From assembly GCA_031285905.1 (NCBI GenBank), contig JAITVH010000051.1, positions 1 through 43,656 on the forward strand: a stretch of 43,656 nucleotides of DNA, written 5' to 3'. Source of the DNA: Prevotella sp. (GTDB taxonomy: Bacteria; Bacteroidota; Bacteroidia; Bacteroidales; Dysgonomonadaceae). Below are positions 25,192-33,448 of this stretch, one piece after another. The notes under the pieces are model-generated. The model made no database searches. It saw only the letters and a program-made list of their open reading frames with translations, and had not been told where the DNA came from. A program made the translations under genes and the position numbers. Positions within the stretch are counted from its first letter, which is position 1; each line of letters opens with the position of its first letter.

Positions 25192-26079
25192 CTACCCCAT
25201 CTCCCCGTACTCCCTAATTTTCTCCTCACAAATTCGTTTTGTAATATCCCGAAGTAATTCCACTTTAGGAACAAGAGCATCTATATCCTCTTTTGTTACT
25301 ACAAAGTCAGGGTCGTAACGTCCATTTACATACGCAGCCTTGATAAGCTCGAAAAGCCGTTTCTCTTCGGGTGTATCTTGCGGAAAGACTTTAACAAACT
25401 CGTTAGAATATTTCTTTACTGAATTTAGAAGTTTTGTAAGATTATGCTGTTTGCTGTTTTGTTGAGTATAAACTAAGCGAATAGAATAGAAATAGTTTTC
25501 ACAGGCTTGATGAAGCATAAAAGAGGCTAAAACATAATCCTCATCATTATAATTATAATGAGTATTTCTTAAAAATCCATTCCCCCTTTTAAACTTCTCA
25601 TTATAATATTCTTCTGCTTGTTGCTTTATCTCCTCAAAGTTGAGCTTGCGTCTGCGGGGAAGTTTAAACTTTTCACCATCATACAGTATTACACCTTCCT
25701 GTTTTATCTGGGTATAAAAGTATCTTCCTTCGGTTAACTCCTTGTTCAGCTTCTTCATGTCAATATTGATAAATTGAACAGGAGGCTGTCTGTCCGGGTC
25801 TTTTGCTTGGTTGTAATATTGTACTTCTATATTATCAAGAGCTTTTCCTGCAACACCATCAGATATACCACTAGTAACTACAAGTATATCATAATCACTA
25901 ACATAAAACTGTATTTTGCCGAATTCGTATTTTTCATCATATACCACATATTTATTACGGGCATAACTTCCGAAAAGAATTATCATTTCGGTTTGCTTTA
26001 CTCGTGTTAAGATGGATTCAACAAGGTAATGCAAATCGCGCTGGTTGACAGATGGTAAATATGATATGGACTTTTTCAT
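25192..26079 (-). CDS. MNT-HEPN single-chain nucleotidyltransferase
   Basis: A 295-residue protein. The N-terminal minimal nucleotidyltransferase domain has IILFGSYARN (Gly37, Ser38) and the metal-binding pair Asp62 and Asp64 in SDYDILVV. The C-terminal HEPN domain shows FMLHQACENYFYSIRLVY and HNLTKLLNSV, ending in AAYVNGRYDPDF. In two-gene MNT/HEPN toxin-antitoxin pairs these are separate proteins; here they are fused. The usual HEPN RNase motif R-x4-6-H is not obvious, so RNase activity is doubtful. It could modify a small molecule, RNA or protein by adding a nucleotide. It has its own -7 box at 26099. Confidence 0.85.
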   Translation of the reverse strand: MKKSISYLPSVNQRDLHYLVESILTRVKQTEMIILFGSYARNKYVVYDEKYEFGKIQFYVSDYDILVVTSGISDGVAGKALDNIEVQYYNQAKDPDRQPPVQFINIDMKKLNKELTEGRYFYTQIKQEGVILYDGEKFKLPRRRKLNFEEIKQQAEEYYNEKFKRGNGFLRNTHYNYNDEDYVLASFMLHQACENYFYSIRLVYTQQNSKQHNLTKLLNSVKKYSNEFVKVFPQDTPEEKRLFELIKAAYVNGRYDPDFVVTKEDIDALVPKVELLRDITKRICEEKIREYGEMG

Positions 26080-26098
26080 TCAAATTAATTGTTTACTA

Positions 26099-26106
26099 CA
26101 AATTTA
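26099..26106 (-). promoter_or_regulatory. -7 promoter box for the MNT-HEPN gene (TAAATTTG)
   Basis: An exact TAnnTTTG match on the minus strand, 20 nt upstream of the ATG at 26079. Confidence 0.55.
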
Positions 26107-26133
26107 ATGATAATTACAATATAAAATAACAAA

Positions 26134-26148
26134 AGGGTCTGCGACCCT
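26134..26148. repeat. Mini-hairpin AGGGTCTGCGACCCT
   Basis: A short perfect-stem hairpin that recurs as AAGGTCTGCAACCTT at 42122-42136. Stem bases covary (GGG/CCC versus AGG/CCT) while the central TCTGCRA is kept. The next 16 nt, AAAGATATGCAAAAAA, also occur at 17880-17895. Confidence 0.5.
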
Positions 26149-26340
26149 AAAGATATGCAAAAAAGGAAATTAGAAATTAACTTTTAGCAGTTAATTGTAT
26201 ATTCGCATTTACATCCGGCGAATGCCGGTTAAATCCACTCCCTCAACTCATAAATCAGGTCTGAATCTTGAAGAAATTGGTTCGAGAATAGAATTTTTAT
26301 TTTGCAGGGCAACAGATGGGATAATCAATTTGCTATTGTT

Positions 26341-26793
26341 TCATTGCCGAGATATATTCATCTTTAAATAAATCATATCTCTTAACTGTTGCCCATTTCC
26401 AAACATTTCGTGGTTGTAATTGTCTATGAAAAAGTCTTTTACCGTATGCGAATAAACAAATCCAAACTTTCTATAAAATGATAATGTTTTATCGTCGTCA
26501 CCCGTGCCAACTAATAGTGTATCACATTTATCTTTATAGTTTTCAATTACGTATTTCATCATTAAGTTTCCGTATCCTTTCCCTTGCTCTTTTTCGTAAG
26601 TTGCGATATTCTTGATTTCGCAAGTATTTTCATTTTCTTGCGTAACAACACAAACCGTTTTTAAATCAGTATCATATAATGCGAATAACTCCCCTCTTCC
26701 TATATATTTGTGAATCATACTTTCCTGTTCATCAGCCAGAAGTAGTAAATCCATAAACAGTTCTTTATCCTCTATTATTTTTTTAATTTCCAT
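26341..26793 (-). CDS. GNAT N-acetyltransferase
   Basis: A 150-residue GNAT protein with the acetyl-CoA binding loop EKEQGKGYGNLMMKYV and, nearer the end, LSFYRKFGFVYSHTV. The N-terminal strand LFALYDTDLKTVCVV is usual for the fold. The substrate is unknown. It is the last gene of the AT-rich block after tRNA-Leu, 261 nt from the MNT-HEPN gene. Confidence 0.88.
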   Translation of the reverse strand: MEIKKIIEDKELFMDLLLLADEQESMIHKYIGRGELFALYDTDLKTVCVVTQENENTCEIKNIATYEKEQGKGYGNLMMKYVIENYKDKCDTLLVGTGDDDKTLSFYRKFGFVYSHTVKDFFIDNYNHEMFGNGQQLRDMIYLKMNISRQ

Positions 26794-26973
26794 CTTTCCA
26801 GAGTATTAATTAATAAAAAGACAATATTAATGTTAATAAATGATATTTCAATCTCAGCAGAAGTATTTTTATGAAATGCTTATTTTTGGATACCACCTTA
26901 TGTTATATGATTATACATCATTTATTATTACTATTATCTTCCAGAATCAGTTTGCAACTTAAAAGTATTTTGA

Positions 26974-27018
26974 AAAGCGATAAAGTTTTGATTTATAAAA
27001 CTCTATCGCTTTCTATTT
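26974..27018. terminator. Hairpin terminator for the DUF418 gene
   Basis: AAAGCGATAAAGTTTT (26974-26989) pairs with AAAACTCTATCGCTTT (26997-27012) with one mismatch; T-rich sequence flanks it on both strands. Confidence 0.8.
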
Positions 27019-27060
27019 TGTGAACCGTATAAGATTCTTAAGTTAAAGCAATTCTGAAAG

Positions 27061-28248
27061 TTACCCTTTCCCTATTTTGATCCAGGTTGCCTTTTTCCAT
27101 AACCATTCTAGTGGGCCCTGGCTATGTGAACGAAGCCACCAATGACAGAAGAATAACTGAATAAGAAACATTCCGATACCCATCAGAAAACAGACTGTAA
27201 TACCTGTATGCAGATAAAGTTCCAGCCCCCAGTGGTAGAATAAGAATGCCCCGATCAAAGACTGCGACAGGTAGTTTGCCAGACTCATACGTCCGTATGG
27301 TGCTAACTGATGAAGAACGTTTCTAAATCTTGTCAGGTAGTAAAGAAGTATTACCCCGGCAAACAGTATCCCTGTAAATGCCAGATTGGAAAGGGATTTA
27401 AGTATAAGTGTAGAAGGTACAAGGATTTCCTCCCGGCCTATAAAGTCGGGAAGCGTACCCGCCAAACCATAAAGAGGGAAAAAAGCGAGGGTAGCGATAA
27501 TGAATACTTTAACCCAAAGTTTTATATTTTTTTCTGAATTAGGAAACATCCTGCCACGCCCTATCAGCATGCCTATCATAAACAGCCCTGCGGTTTGGGT
27601 TACCCTTCCGTGCAATATCATCCAGCCCATATTGGCAACATTACCCGTCCATATAGCGGTTTTACACATTTCCAGAAAAGAACCTTCCTTCTGGGCCGTA
27701 TTCACTATCTCCCAGTATGGGCCATCGAATCCGGCATCCATAACATATTCGGGATTGATAAGCGCATAGATCAGTTGTCCCCATTCAAGAGGTTGCAACA
27801 AAAGAATGATCGCTATGATGGCAACTGCGCGGGTAGAAAGGCGACAGACCGCAATCAGTACATAACCAACCAACGCATAGAGTACCAATATTTCGCCGGG
27901 AAACAAAGTCGAATTGATGCAGGCTATAAAAAGAAGTAATACTAACCGCCATGCAAACCGTCCGCGAAAATCTTTCCCTTTTTCTTTTTGCGAATTGTCT
28001 TGAATAAAAAAGCTGAACCCGAAAAGTAATGCGAAAATGCAATACGCCTTACCAGAAATGGTGAAAAATACACTATCCCAGATTATCCTATCTGTAAATA
28101 TAAAAAAACTGTTGGTTTCTTCCGGGAAGCTGTTGAGGCTGAACCGCTCAATAAAATGGATAAGGGTAATTCCCATGACAGCAAAACCTCGTAATACGTC
28201 TGCTATTTCTATACGGTTATTACTGGGGAGTGTAGTCGATGATTGCAT
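27061..28248 (-). CDS. DUF418 family membrane protein
   Basis: A 395-residue inner-membrane protein with about ten hydrophobic segments. It opens with IEIADVLRGFAVMGITLIHF, a start typical of the YeiB/DUF418 group. The C-terminal DUF418 domain has FTGILFAGVILLYYLTRF, PYGRMSLANYLSQSLIG and, at the end, CHWWLRSHSQGPLEWLWK. The family is related to acyltransferase-3-like membrane proteins, but its role is not settled; a transport or acylation role is a guess. Monocistronic, with a promoter at 28294 and a terminator at 26974. Confidence 0.9.
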   Translation of the reverse strand: MQSSTTLPSNNRIEIADVLRGFAVMGITLIHFIERFSLNSFPEETNSFFIFTDRIIWDSVFFTISGKAYCIFALLFGFSFFIQDNSQKEKGKDFRGRFAWRLVLLLFIACINSTLFPGEILVLYALVGYVLIAVCRLSTRAVAIIAIILLLQPLEWGQLIYALINPEYVMDAGFDGPYWEIVNTAQKEGSFLEMCKTAIWTGNVANMGWMILHGRVTQTAGLFMIGMLIGRGRMFPNSEKNIKLWVKVFIIATLAFFPLYGLAGTLPDFIGREEILVPSTLILKSLSNLAFTGILFAGVILLYYLTRFRNVLHQLAPYGRMSLANYLSQSLIGAFLFYHWGLELYLHTGITVCFLMGIGMFLIQLFFCHWWLRSHSQGPLEWLWKKATWIKIGKG

Positions 28249-28293
28249 GCTTTTTTGGAGTTTAAATGGTTAACTTATTCTTTTCTTGAGGTG

Positions 28294-28301
28294 CAAATTT
28301 A
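28294..28301 (-). promoter_or_regulatory. -7 promoter box for the DUF418 gene (TAAATTTG)
   Basis: An exact TAnnTTTG match on the minus strand, 46 nt upstream of the ATG. The 319-nt divergent gap 28249-28567 holds this box and the tandem boxes for truA; nothing else is visible. Confidence 0.55.
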
Positions 28302-28490
28302 TTATAAACCTTTTATATTCCCTGAGAAATACTATTCAATAAACAATAAAATATGACCATATCCCTTTAATCAGGCGCTAATGAAATATATAGAAAAAAC
28401 TGATTTTATCTTAAATGGATAACAACAGTTGCTGATTCAACTGAGAGCATTGTGTATTATTTTCGATTATTAAATGTATAGCGAATCCAC

Positions 28491-28506
28491 TATTTTTGTA
28501 CCTTTG
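28491..28506 (+). promoter_or_regulatory. Two back-to-back -7 boxes upstream of truA
   Basis: TATTTTTG (28491-28498) is followed directly by TACCTTTG (28499-28506), both exact TAnnTTTG matches. The TTG at 28496 lies inside the first box, so translation must start later, at the ATG at 28568. Confidence 0.6.
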
Positions 28507-28567
28507 TGCCGGTTTTGTGATAAATCCGATAAACGGTTTAAAGTTAACTAAGGCAGTTAACCGGCGA

Positions 28568-29320
28568 ATGAAACGATATTTTATATACTTATCTTATAAC
28601 GGCGAAAACTATTGTGGCTGGCAAATCCAACCCAATGCCATCACTGTACAGGAAGCCCTGGAACAATCTTTCTCTACCATTCTGCGCCATCCGGTTTCAA
28701 TCACCGGAGCAGGACGGACCGATACAGGAGTACACGCCCGTATGATGGCAGCTCATTTCGACCTGAAAGAAGAATCCTTTGATTTGCCTTTATTCGTTCG
28801 TAGATTGAATAGCATTTTACCCAAAGACATTTCAGTCAACAAGATTGTAGAAGTGAAAAAAGATGCGCATGCACGCTTCGATGCTATATCCAGGCTCTAT
28901 CGGTATTACATCACCACCCGTAAAGACCCTTTCCTGCATCCTTTCAAATACAGGATATTCGACAGCCCCGATATAGAAAGGATGAATGCTTGCGCCAACA
29001 TACTCTTCGAATATGAAGATTTTACCAGTTTCAGCAAATTGCATACCGATGTGAAGACCAATAACTGTACTGTGATGCAGGCCGGATGGGAGAAACTCAG
29101 GGACGATTATATATTCACCATACAGGCAAACCGCTTTTTGCGCAACATGGTGCGTTCTATCGTGGGCACGCTTCTGGAGGTCGGACGCCATAAAATAGGA
29201 ATCGACGATTTTCGATATATAATCGAAGCCAAAGACAGAGGCAGGGCAGGCACATCAGCCCCGGGACATGCCCTGTTTCTGGAAGAAATAGAATATAATG
29301 ATTCAATATTTATAAAATAA
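28568..29320 (+). CDS. truA: tRNA pseudouridine(38-40) synthase TruA
   Basis: A 250-residue enzyme that converts uridines 38-40 in the tRNA anticodon arm to pseudouridine. The catalytic motif GAGRTDTGVHAR carries the nucleophile Asp52. RLYRYYI, FTSFSK and FLRNMVRSIVGTLLEVG follow in the family order. The ATG at 28568 is chosen because the upstream TTG lies in the promoter. Its TAA overlaps the nhaA ATG by one base (TAATG), so it is translationally coupled to nhaA. Confidence 0.95.
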   Translation: MKRYFIYLSYNGENYCGWQIQPNAITVQEALEQSFSTILRHPVSITGAGRTDTGVHARMMAAHFDLKEESFDLPLFVRRLNSILPKDISVNKIVEVKKDAHARFDAISRLYRYYITTRKDPFLHPFKYRIFDSPDIERMNACANILFEYEDFTSFSKLHTDVKTNNCTVMQAGWEKLRDDYIFTIQANRFLRNMVRSIVGTLLEVGRHKIGIDDFRYIIEAKDRGRAGTSAPGHALFLEEIEYNDSIFIK

Positions 29321-30480
29321 TGAGAATAAACTTTTTAAGTGGTAGAACATTAAGAGGCTTTATGGAAAGCGAAAAGTCGGGAGGACTTGTCTTAATCGTA
29401 TGTACATTGATATCCATCCTGCTGGCCAATTCCAGTATTGGGCAGAGTTATTTGAACATATGGGATTCCCATATCGGAAGTCATTCGTTTGCACACTGGA
29501 TAAATGACGGGTTAATGGCTATCTTCTTCTTGCTGGTCGGCTTAGAGCTGATACAGGAAATCCATGAAGGTGAACTATCCAATGTAAAACGGGCAATGCT
29601 CCCTCTTTCAGGGGCATTGGGTGGCATGCTTATCCCTGCCGGAATCTATATGCTTTTCAACTTTGGAACGGAGACCCATGCCGGATTTGGTATCCCTATG
29701 GCTACAGATATTGCTTTTGCCCTGGGTATCCTTTCTCTGTTGGGTAGCCGCGTACCCACATCGCTTAAAGTGTTCCTTACAGCATTGGCGGTAATCGATG
29801 ACTTAGGGGCAATTGTAGTGATCGCTATCTTCTATACTTCCTCTCTGTCATGGATAAGCCTTTTGATAGCACTGGGGATATTTGTCCTTCTGTTATTACT
29901 CAACAAGAAGTTCAACGTCACCAATATGATCCCATATATCATCGGAGGAGTCGTTATGTGGTACTTCATGCTTAACTCAGGAGTGCATGCTACCATTGCA
30001 GGCGTATTGCTTGCCATCACCATCCCTTTCAAAAAAGGAGATCCACATTGTATGTCCAACAGATGGCAACATAGTCTTCACTATCCGGTAGCATTCCTTA
30101 TCTTACCTCTGTTTGCCCTGGCTAATACGGCGATGGTGATCGAAGGCAATTGGGATCAGTCTATTGGTGAGCCTTTTGCTTTAGGCATTTTATTCGGTCT
30201 GATAGTAGGAAAACCGGTTGGGATAACCTTATTCAGCTTTATTACTGTAAAATCCGGACTATGTGCATTACCCCGAGGGGTAAAATGGAAGGCTCTATTA
30301 GGCGCCGGTATGCTCGGAGGAATCGGTTTCACGATGTCTATTTTCATCACCCTACTAGCTTTTAATGGCAATATGCATTATATTAACGAATCGAAATTGA
30401 TGATATTACTGGCCTCGCTTACTTCGGGAATCATAGGCTATACATGGTTGAATTTCGTACTGAAAAAAGGAAAAGAATAA
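29320..30480 (+). CDS. nhaA: Na+/H+ antiporter NhaA
   Basis: A 386-residue inner-membrane antiporter with about twelve segments. It swaps protons for sodium and supports pH and salt balance. The two ion-binding Asp residues stand in LAVIDDLGAIVVIAIFY; ATDIAFALGILSLLG and HWINDGLMAIFFLLVGLE, both conserved, precede them. It starts inside the truA stop codon and is followed by an EamA transporter gene at 29 nt. Confidence 0.96.
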   Translation: MRINFLSGRTLRGFMESEKSGGLVLIVCTLISILLANSSIGQSYLNIWDSHIGSHSFAHWINDGLMAIFFLLVGLELIQEIHEGELSNVKRAMLPLSGALGGMLIPAGIYMLFNFGTETHAGFGIPMATDIAFALGILSLLGSRVPTSLKVFLTALAVIDDLGAIVVIAIFYTSSLSWISLLIALGIFVLLLLLNKKFNVTNMIPYIIGGVVMWYFMLNSGVHATIAGVLLAITIPFKKGDPHCMSNRWQHSLHYPVAFLILPLFALANTAMVIEGNWDQSIGEPFALGILFGLIVGKPVGITLFSFITVKSGLCALPRGVKWKALLGAGMLGGIGFTMSIFITLLAFNGNMHYINESKLMILLASLTSGIIGYTWLNFVLKKGKE

Positions 30481-30509
30481 TTGACCGCTTTTGAGGTTAT
30501 AATAAGTAT

Positions 30510-31409
30510 ATGTGGTTAGGTCTGGCATTCGTATCGGCTTTCTTTCTTGGCTGTTACGACATTTGTAAGAAGAAGTCTGTAAATGGGAATGCGGTTATCC
30601 CCGTGCTATTCCTTAATACGCTATTCTGCTCACTGTTGCTCCTCCCTTTGGTTATCGTATCGGGAGTAGCACCTGAGATACTGAAAGGAACGATAGGCTA
30701 TGTCCCGGCTGTTTCTATAGAAACTCATGGCTATATCTTCATTAAGTCAGTAATCGTACTATCCTCGTGGATACTCGGATACTTCGCCATCAAACATCTC
30801 CCCCTTACCATTACAGGCCCTATAAACGCAACTCGCCCCGTGATGACGCTGGTAGGCGCACTGCTGATCTTTGGAGAACGACTGAATCTCTATCAATGGA
30901 TTGGGGTTATCATCACCATAATTTCATTCTTCCTTCTCTCATTATCGGGGAAAAAGGAAGGGATATCATTCCACAAAAACAAGTGGATACTCTTTATGAT
31001 ATCGGCAGCCATGCTGGGAGCAGCCAGTGGTCTGTACGACAAGTTCCTGATGCAGCAATTCAGTTCTACAGCCGTACAGTTTTGGTTCAATACATACCAA
31101 TGTGTATTGATGTTACTGATCATGATGATCCTCTGGTATCCCAAACGAAAGAACACGACTCCCTTTCAGTGGAAATGGAGCATTATCCTGATTTCAGTAT
31201 TTTTAACAATCGCCGATTTTGTGTATTTTTATGCACTGACAGATCCTGATGCCATGATCTCTATTGTATCAATGGTGAGACGTAGCAGTGTGCTCGTTTC
31301 ATTTGCCGGGGGAGCGCTATTCTTCCACGAAAAAAATCTAAAAGGCAAGGCTATTGATCTTGTTTTGATAATTATCGCAATGTTTTTCCTATATTTGGGG
31401 ACTAAATAA
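30510..31409 (+). CDS. EamA/DMT-superfamily transporter
   Basis: A 299-residue protein with ten predicted membrane helices in two five-helix repeats, the EamA plan. It starts MWLGLAFVSAFFLGCYDICKK. Each repeat ends in a short conserved element: INATRPVMTLVGALLIFGERL in the first half (shown as GALLIFGERL) and SFAGGALFFHEKNL in the second. It probably exports or imports a metabolite, which sequence cannot tell. It lies 29 nt after nhaA and 11 nt before the DUF3256 gene, within one run. Confidence 0.88.
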   Translation: MWLGLAFVSAFFLGCYDICKKKSVNGNAVIPVLFLNTLFCSLLLLPLVIVSGVAPEILKGTIGYVPAVSIETHGYIFIKSVIVLSSWILGYFAIKHLPLTITGPINATRPVMTLVGALLIFGERLNLYQWIGVIITIISFFLLSLSGKKEGISFHKNKWILFMISAAMLGAASGLYDKFLMQQFSSTAVQFWFNTYQCVLMLLIMMILWYPKRKNTTPFQWKWSIILISVFLTIADFVYFYALTDPDAMISIVSMVRRSSVLVSFAGGALFFHEKNLKGKAIDLVLIIIAMFFLYLGTK

Positions 31410-31420
31410 GCTAACATAGA

Positions 31421-32053
31421 ATGAAAAGGTTGACATTTATAATATTAGTTTTAAGCTGTTTGTCTTATTCCGGCCACGCCCAGGATATAAGCAATATATT
31501 CCTGCATGTGCCTAGCAGCGTCATTTTAGGCCTCGATGCTTCGCAAAAAGACATGCTTGTGGCCAACCCCGAAAGCACCTCGGAAGTAGTTGTAAAAAGG
31601 GGCTCGCACGGAGATGTAAAAAGGCAGGCCATCTCATCGGACTTCATTTCTTTGAAGACATCCGATGCCGGTACTATTCAGATAAAGCTACTGCCTTTGA
31701 TCAACGACAGCAAGATCATATGCGTAGTAAAGACAGCTTGTAGTAAGATGTGTGACAGCCAAATAGAGTTCTACACTACCAAATGGATCCCGATATCGCA
31801 AACCCTGTTTCCGGCTAAGAATAAGAACTGGTTTATCAAATCGGATGCAGACCGTGAATCTCAGGACTTTAAGAATGCCTATGCTGCACTGGACGTGAAC
31901 CCGATGGTAATCACTTTGTCGCCAACCGGCACTACGCTATCCATATCATATGATATAAAGAACTACTTGTCTGAGGAAGACTATAAGAAGATACAGCCCT
32001 TCCTTACAGAAAAGCCAAGGGAGTTTATATGGGATAAAATATCCTATAAGTAA
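31421..32053 (+). CDS. DUF3256 family exported protein
   Basis: A 210-residue protein with a signal peptide ending SGHAQ (about residue 21). The mature part has the DUF3256 features: DISNIFLHVPSSVILGL, TIQIKLLPLINDSKIICVV followed by KTACSKMCDS with two Cys, and FYTTKW. The family is restricted mainly to Bacteroidales and has no known function. Last gene of the truA-nhaA-eamA run. Confidence 0.85.
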   Translation: MKRLTFIILVLSCLSYSGHAQDISNIFLHVPSSVILGLDASQKDMLVANPESTSEVVVKRGSHGDVKRQAISSDFISLKTSDAGTIQIKLLPLINDSKIICVVKTACSKMCDSQIEFYTTKWIPISQTLFPAKNKNWFIKSDADRESQDFKNAYAALDVNPMVITLSPTGTTLSISYDIKNYLSEEDYKKIQPFLTEKPREFIWDKISYK

Positions 32054-32067
32054 GGTTTGTTAAATTT

Positions 32068-32105
32068 CAGATTAATGTAATCTGCTATAAATGAGCATAT
32101 AAGCT
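32068..32105 (+). terminator. Two small hairpins after the DUF3256 gene
   Basis: CAGATTA/TAATCTG (32068-32084, loop ATG) and GAGC/GCTC (32093-32106) lie between convergent genes. They are weaker than other terminators here and lack a long T-run. Confidence 0.35.
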
Positions 32106-32459
32106 CTATTTCACAATTACCTTTTTAGCCACTTTACCGGCCTTGAGGATAAAGATGCCTTTTGCCAGATCGATGGAACAAGTATTGGCGACACATGTCT
32201 TCAGATTAATGCTTGTCACCTTTCTGCCTAAGATGCTGTACACCTCTAGATAGCCTGTGGTAGGTACTTTCTCCATTTTTATTGTAGTCTTCTGGTTGAT
32301 AGTCACTTCCAGAGTCATTGTATTAATGGTATCGGCGGTATCGGCTTCGGAGATATCATCAATAGGAAATATAACCGGGAAATCCGTCTTTTTAGCATTC
32401 GTTGCCAAAGAGATTCCGGTAAACAAGAAGACGAAAAGTATGTGTCTGTATCTAACCAT
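32106..32459 (-). CDS. Mini protein with type IX secretion tail-like domain
   Basis: A 117-residue protein with a signal peptide (cleavage near TNAKK, residue 22). After a short acidic linker, residues about 65-117 look like the C-terminal sorting domain of type IX secretion cargo: GYLEVYSILGRKVTSINL, a CVANTC pair, then IDLAKGIFILKAGKVAKKV with the typical Lys-x-x-Val end. There is almost no cargo between signal peptide and tail. It may be a free-standing beta-sandwich adhesin or assembly factor, or a remnant of a larger secreted protein. The neighbouring rnz gene, 74 nt upstream on the same strand, has no obvious link. Confidence 0.65.
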   Translation of the reverse strand: MVRYRHILFVFLFTGISLATNAKKTDFPVIFPIDDISEADTADTINTMTLEVTINQKTTIKMEKVPTTGYLEVYSILGRKVTSINLKTCVANTCSIDLAKGIFILKAGKVAKKVIVK

Positions 32460-32533
32460 TATACAATCTAATGTTCACAAATATAGTATTAAAAGATTAC
32501 CAAAGGATAAAAAACTGGAAAAATTAAAGGATT

Positions 32534-33448
32534 TTATAATTTTTCACTTAATCCTTCGTTGGCTAGTATCGTATTGGAGAAGATCTTAGTCGCCTCATCC
32601 AGCAATACCCTATTATCCGGATAACGGGCAGAAAAATGCCCCAACATCAACTTTTTAACTCCTGCTCTCTTCGCTATTTCGGCAGCCTGCGCGGCAGTAG
32701 AATGTCCTGTCTCTTTTGCCCTGCCCCGGTCAGAATCGGCAAAGGTAGCCTCATGATAAAGCAAATCTACTCCCTCTATAATGGGTATTATCTTCTCATA
32801 ATATGCTGTATCGGAACAATAGGCATATGCGCGGGCAGGCTCGGACGGACGGGTAAGATGCGCATTGGGAATCACTCTCCCGTCATCTGTAACAAAATCT
32901 GCTCCTTCCTTTATCTTCTTCAATTCTTTGATCGGGATATTATAGAATCTGATCATATTCGGCAGCAGATGAGCATTCTTCTGTCTCTCCCTGAAGAGGA
33001 ACCCTGCACATGGGATGCGGTGATTGAGAGGGATTGTTGTTACCGTCACAGACCTGTCTTCATATATCACCTCGCTTTTAGTGGGAGAAAAGGGCTCTAT
33101 GATCACCTTGAAGGGATTGTCTTTACAGAAATAGTCCATTTCGGGGGAAAGGGTCTGCTCCAATCCGGGAGGGGTATGTATTGTAAGTTCCCCGGTTCGG
33201 CCGAGCAAAGCCAGCGTAGATATTAAGCCGATGAGACCGAAGCAATGATCGCCATGCAGATGGGATATAAAGATACGGTTTAACCGCCCAAACCCCAGTT
33301 TACTGCGCCTAAACTGCAACTGAGTACCTTCTCCGCAATCTATCATAAATAGCTTGTCCCTGATATTCAAAACCTGTGATGAAGGATTGTGCCGAGTAGT
33401 AGGTGTGGCAGAACCACAGCCTAATATGTCGAGTTCGAATTTCTCCAT
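32534..33448 (-). CDS. rnz: Ribonuclease Z
   Basis: A 304-residue metallo-beta-lactamase-fold endonuclease that trims tRNA 3' ends. The zinc motif H-x-H-x-D-H is His63, His65, Asp67, His68 in SHLHGDHCFGL. GCGSATPT and IDCGEGTQLQ precede it, and later metal ligands are in CSDTAYYEKI and LGHFSARY. It begins directly after the queE stop codon, so queD, queE and rnz form one operon, all acting on tRNA maturation or modification. Confidence 0.95.
   Translation of the reverse strand: MEKFELDILGCGSATPTTRHNPSSQVLNIRDKLFMIDCGEGTQLQFRRSKLGFGRLNRIFISHLHGDHCFGLIGLISTLALLGRTGELTIHTPPGLEQTLSPEMDYFCKDNPFKVIIEPFSPTKSEVIYEDRSVTVTTIPLNHRIPCAGFLFRERQKNAHLLPNMIRFYNIPIKELKKIKEGADFVTDDGRVIPNAHLTRPSEPARAYAYCSDTAYYEKIIPIIEGVDLLYHEATFADSDRGRAKETGHSTAAQAAEIAKRAGVKKLMLGHFSARYPDNRVLLDEATKIFSNTILANEGLSEKL

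Noticed and set aside
26225..26312. tRNA-Met-like stretch with CTCATAA loop and GGTTCGA
   Set aside because: The anticodon-like loop and T-loop-like sequence are present, but none of the stems pair. At most it is a decayed tRNA; it may be chance.
22475..26800. Complete integrative element at tRNA-Leu
   Set aside because: No integrase, relaxase or phage gene was found, and no convincing repeat of the tRNA 3' end at the far side.
26871..27021. 50-codon open frame on the plus strand
   Set aside because: It reads through the terminator hairpin at 26974 and has no ribosome site or protein-like composition.
28496..28567. Upstream TTG start for truA
   Set aside because: It overlaps the tandem -7 boxes, and the family's N-terminus begins at the ATG at 28568.
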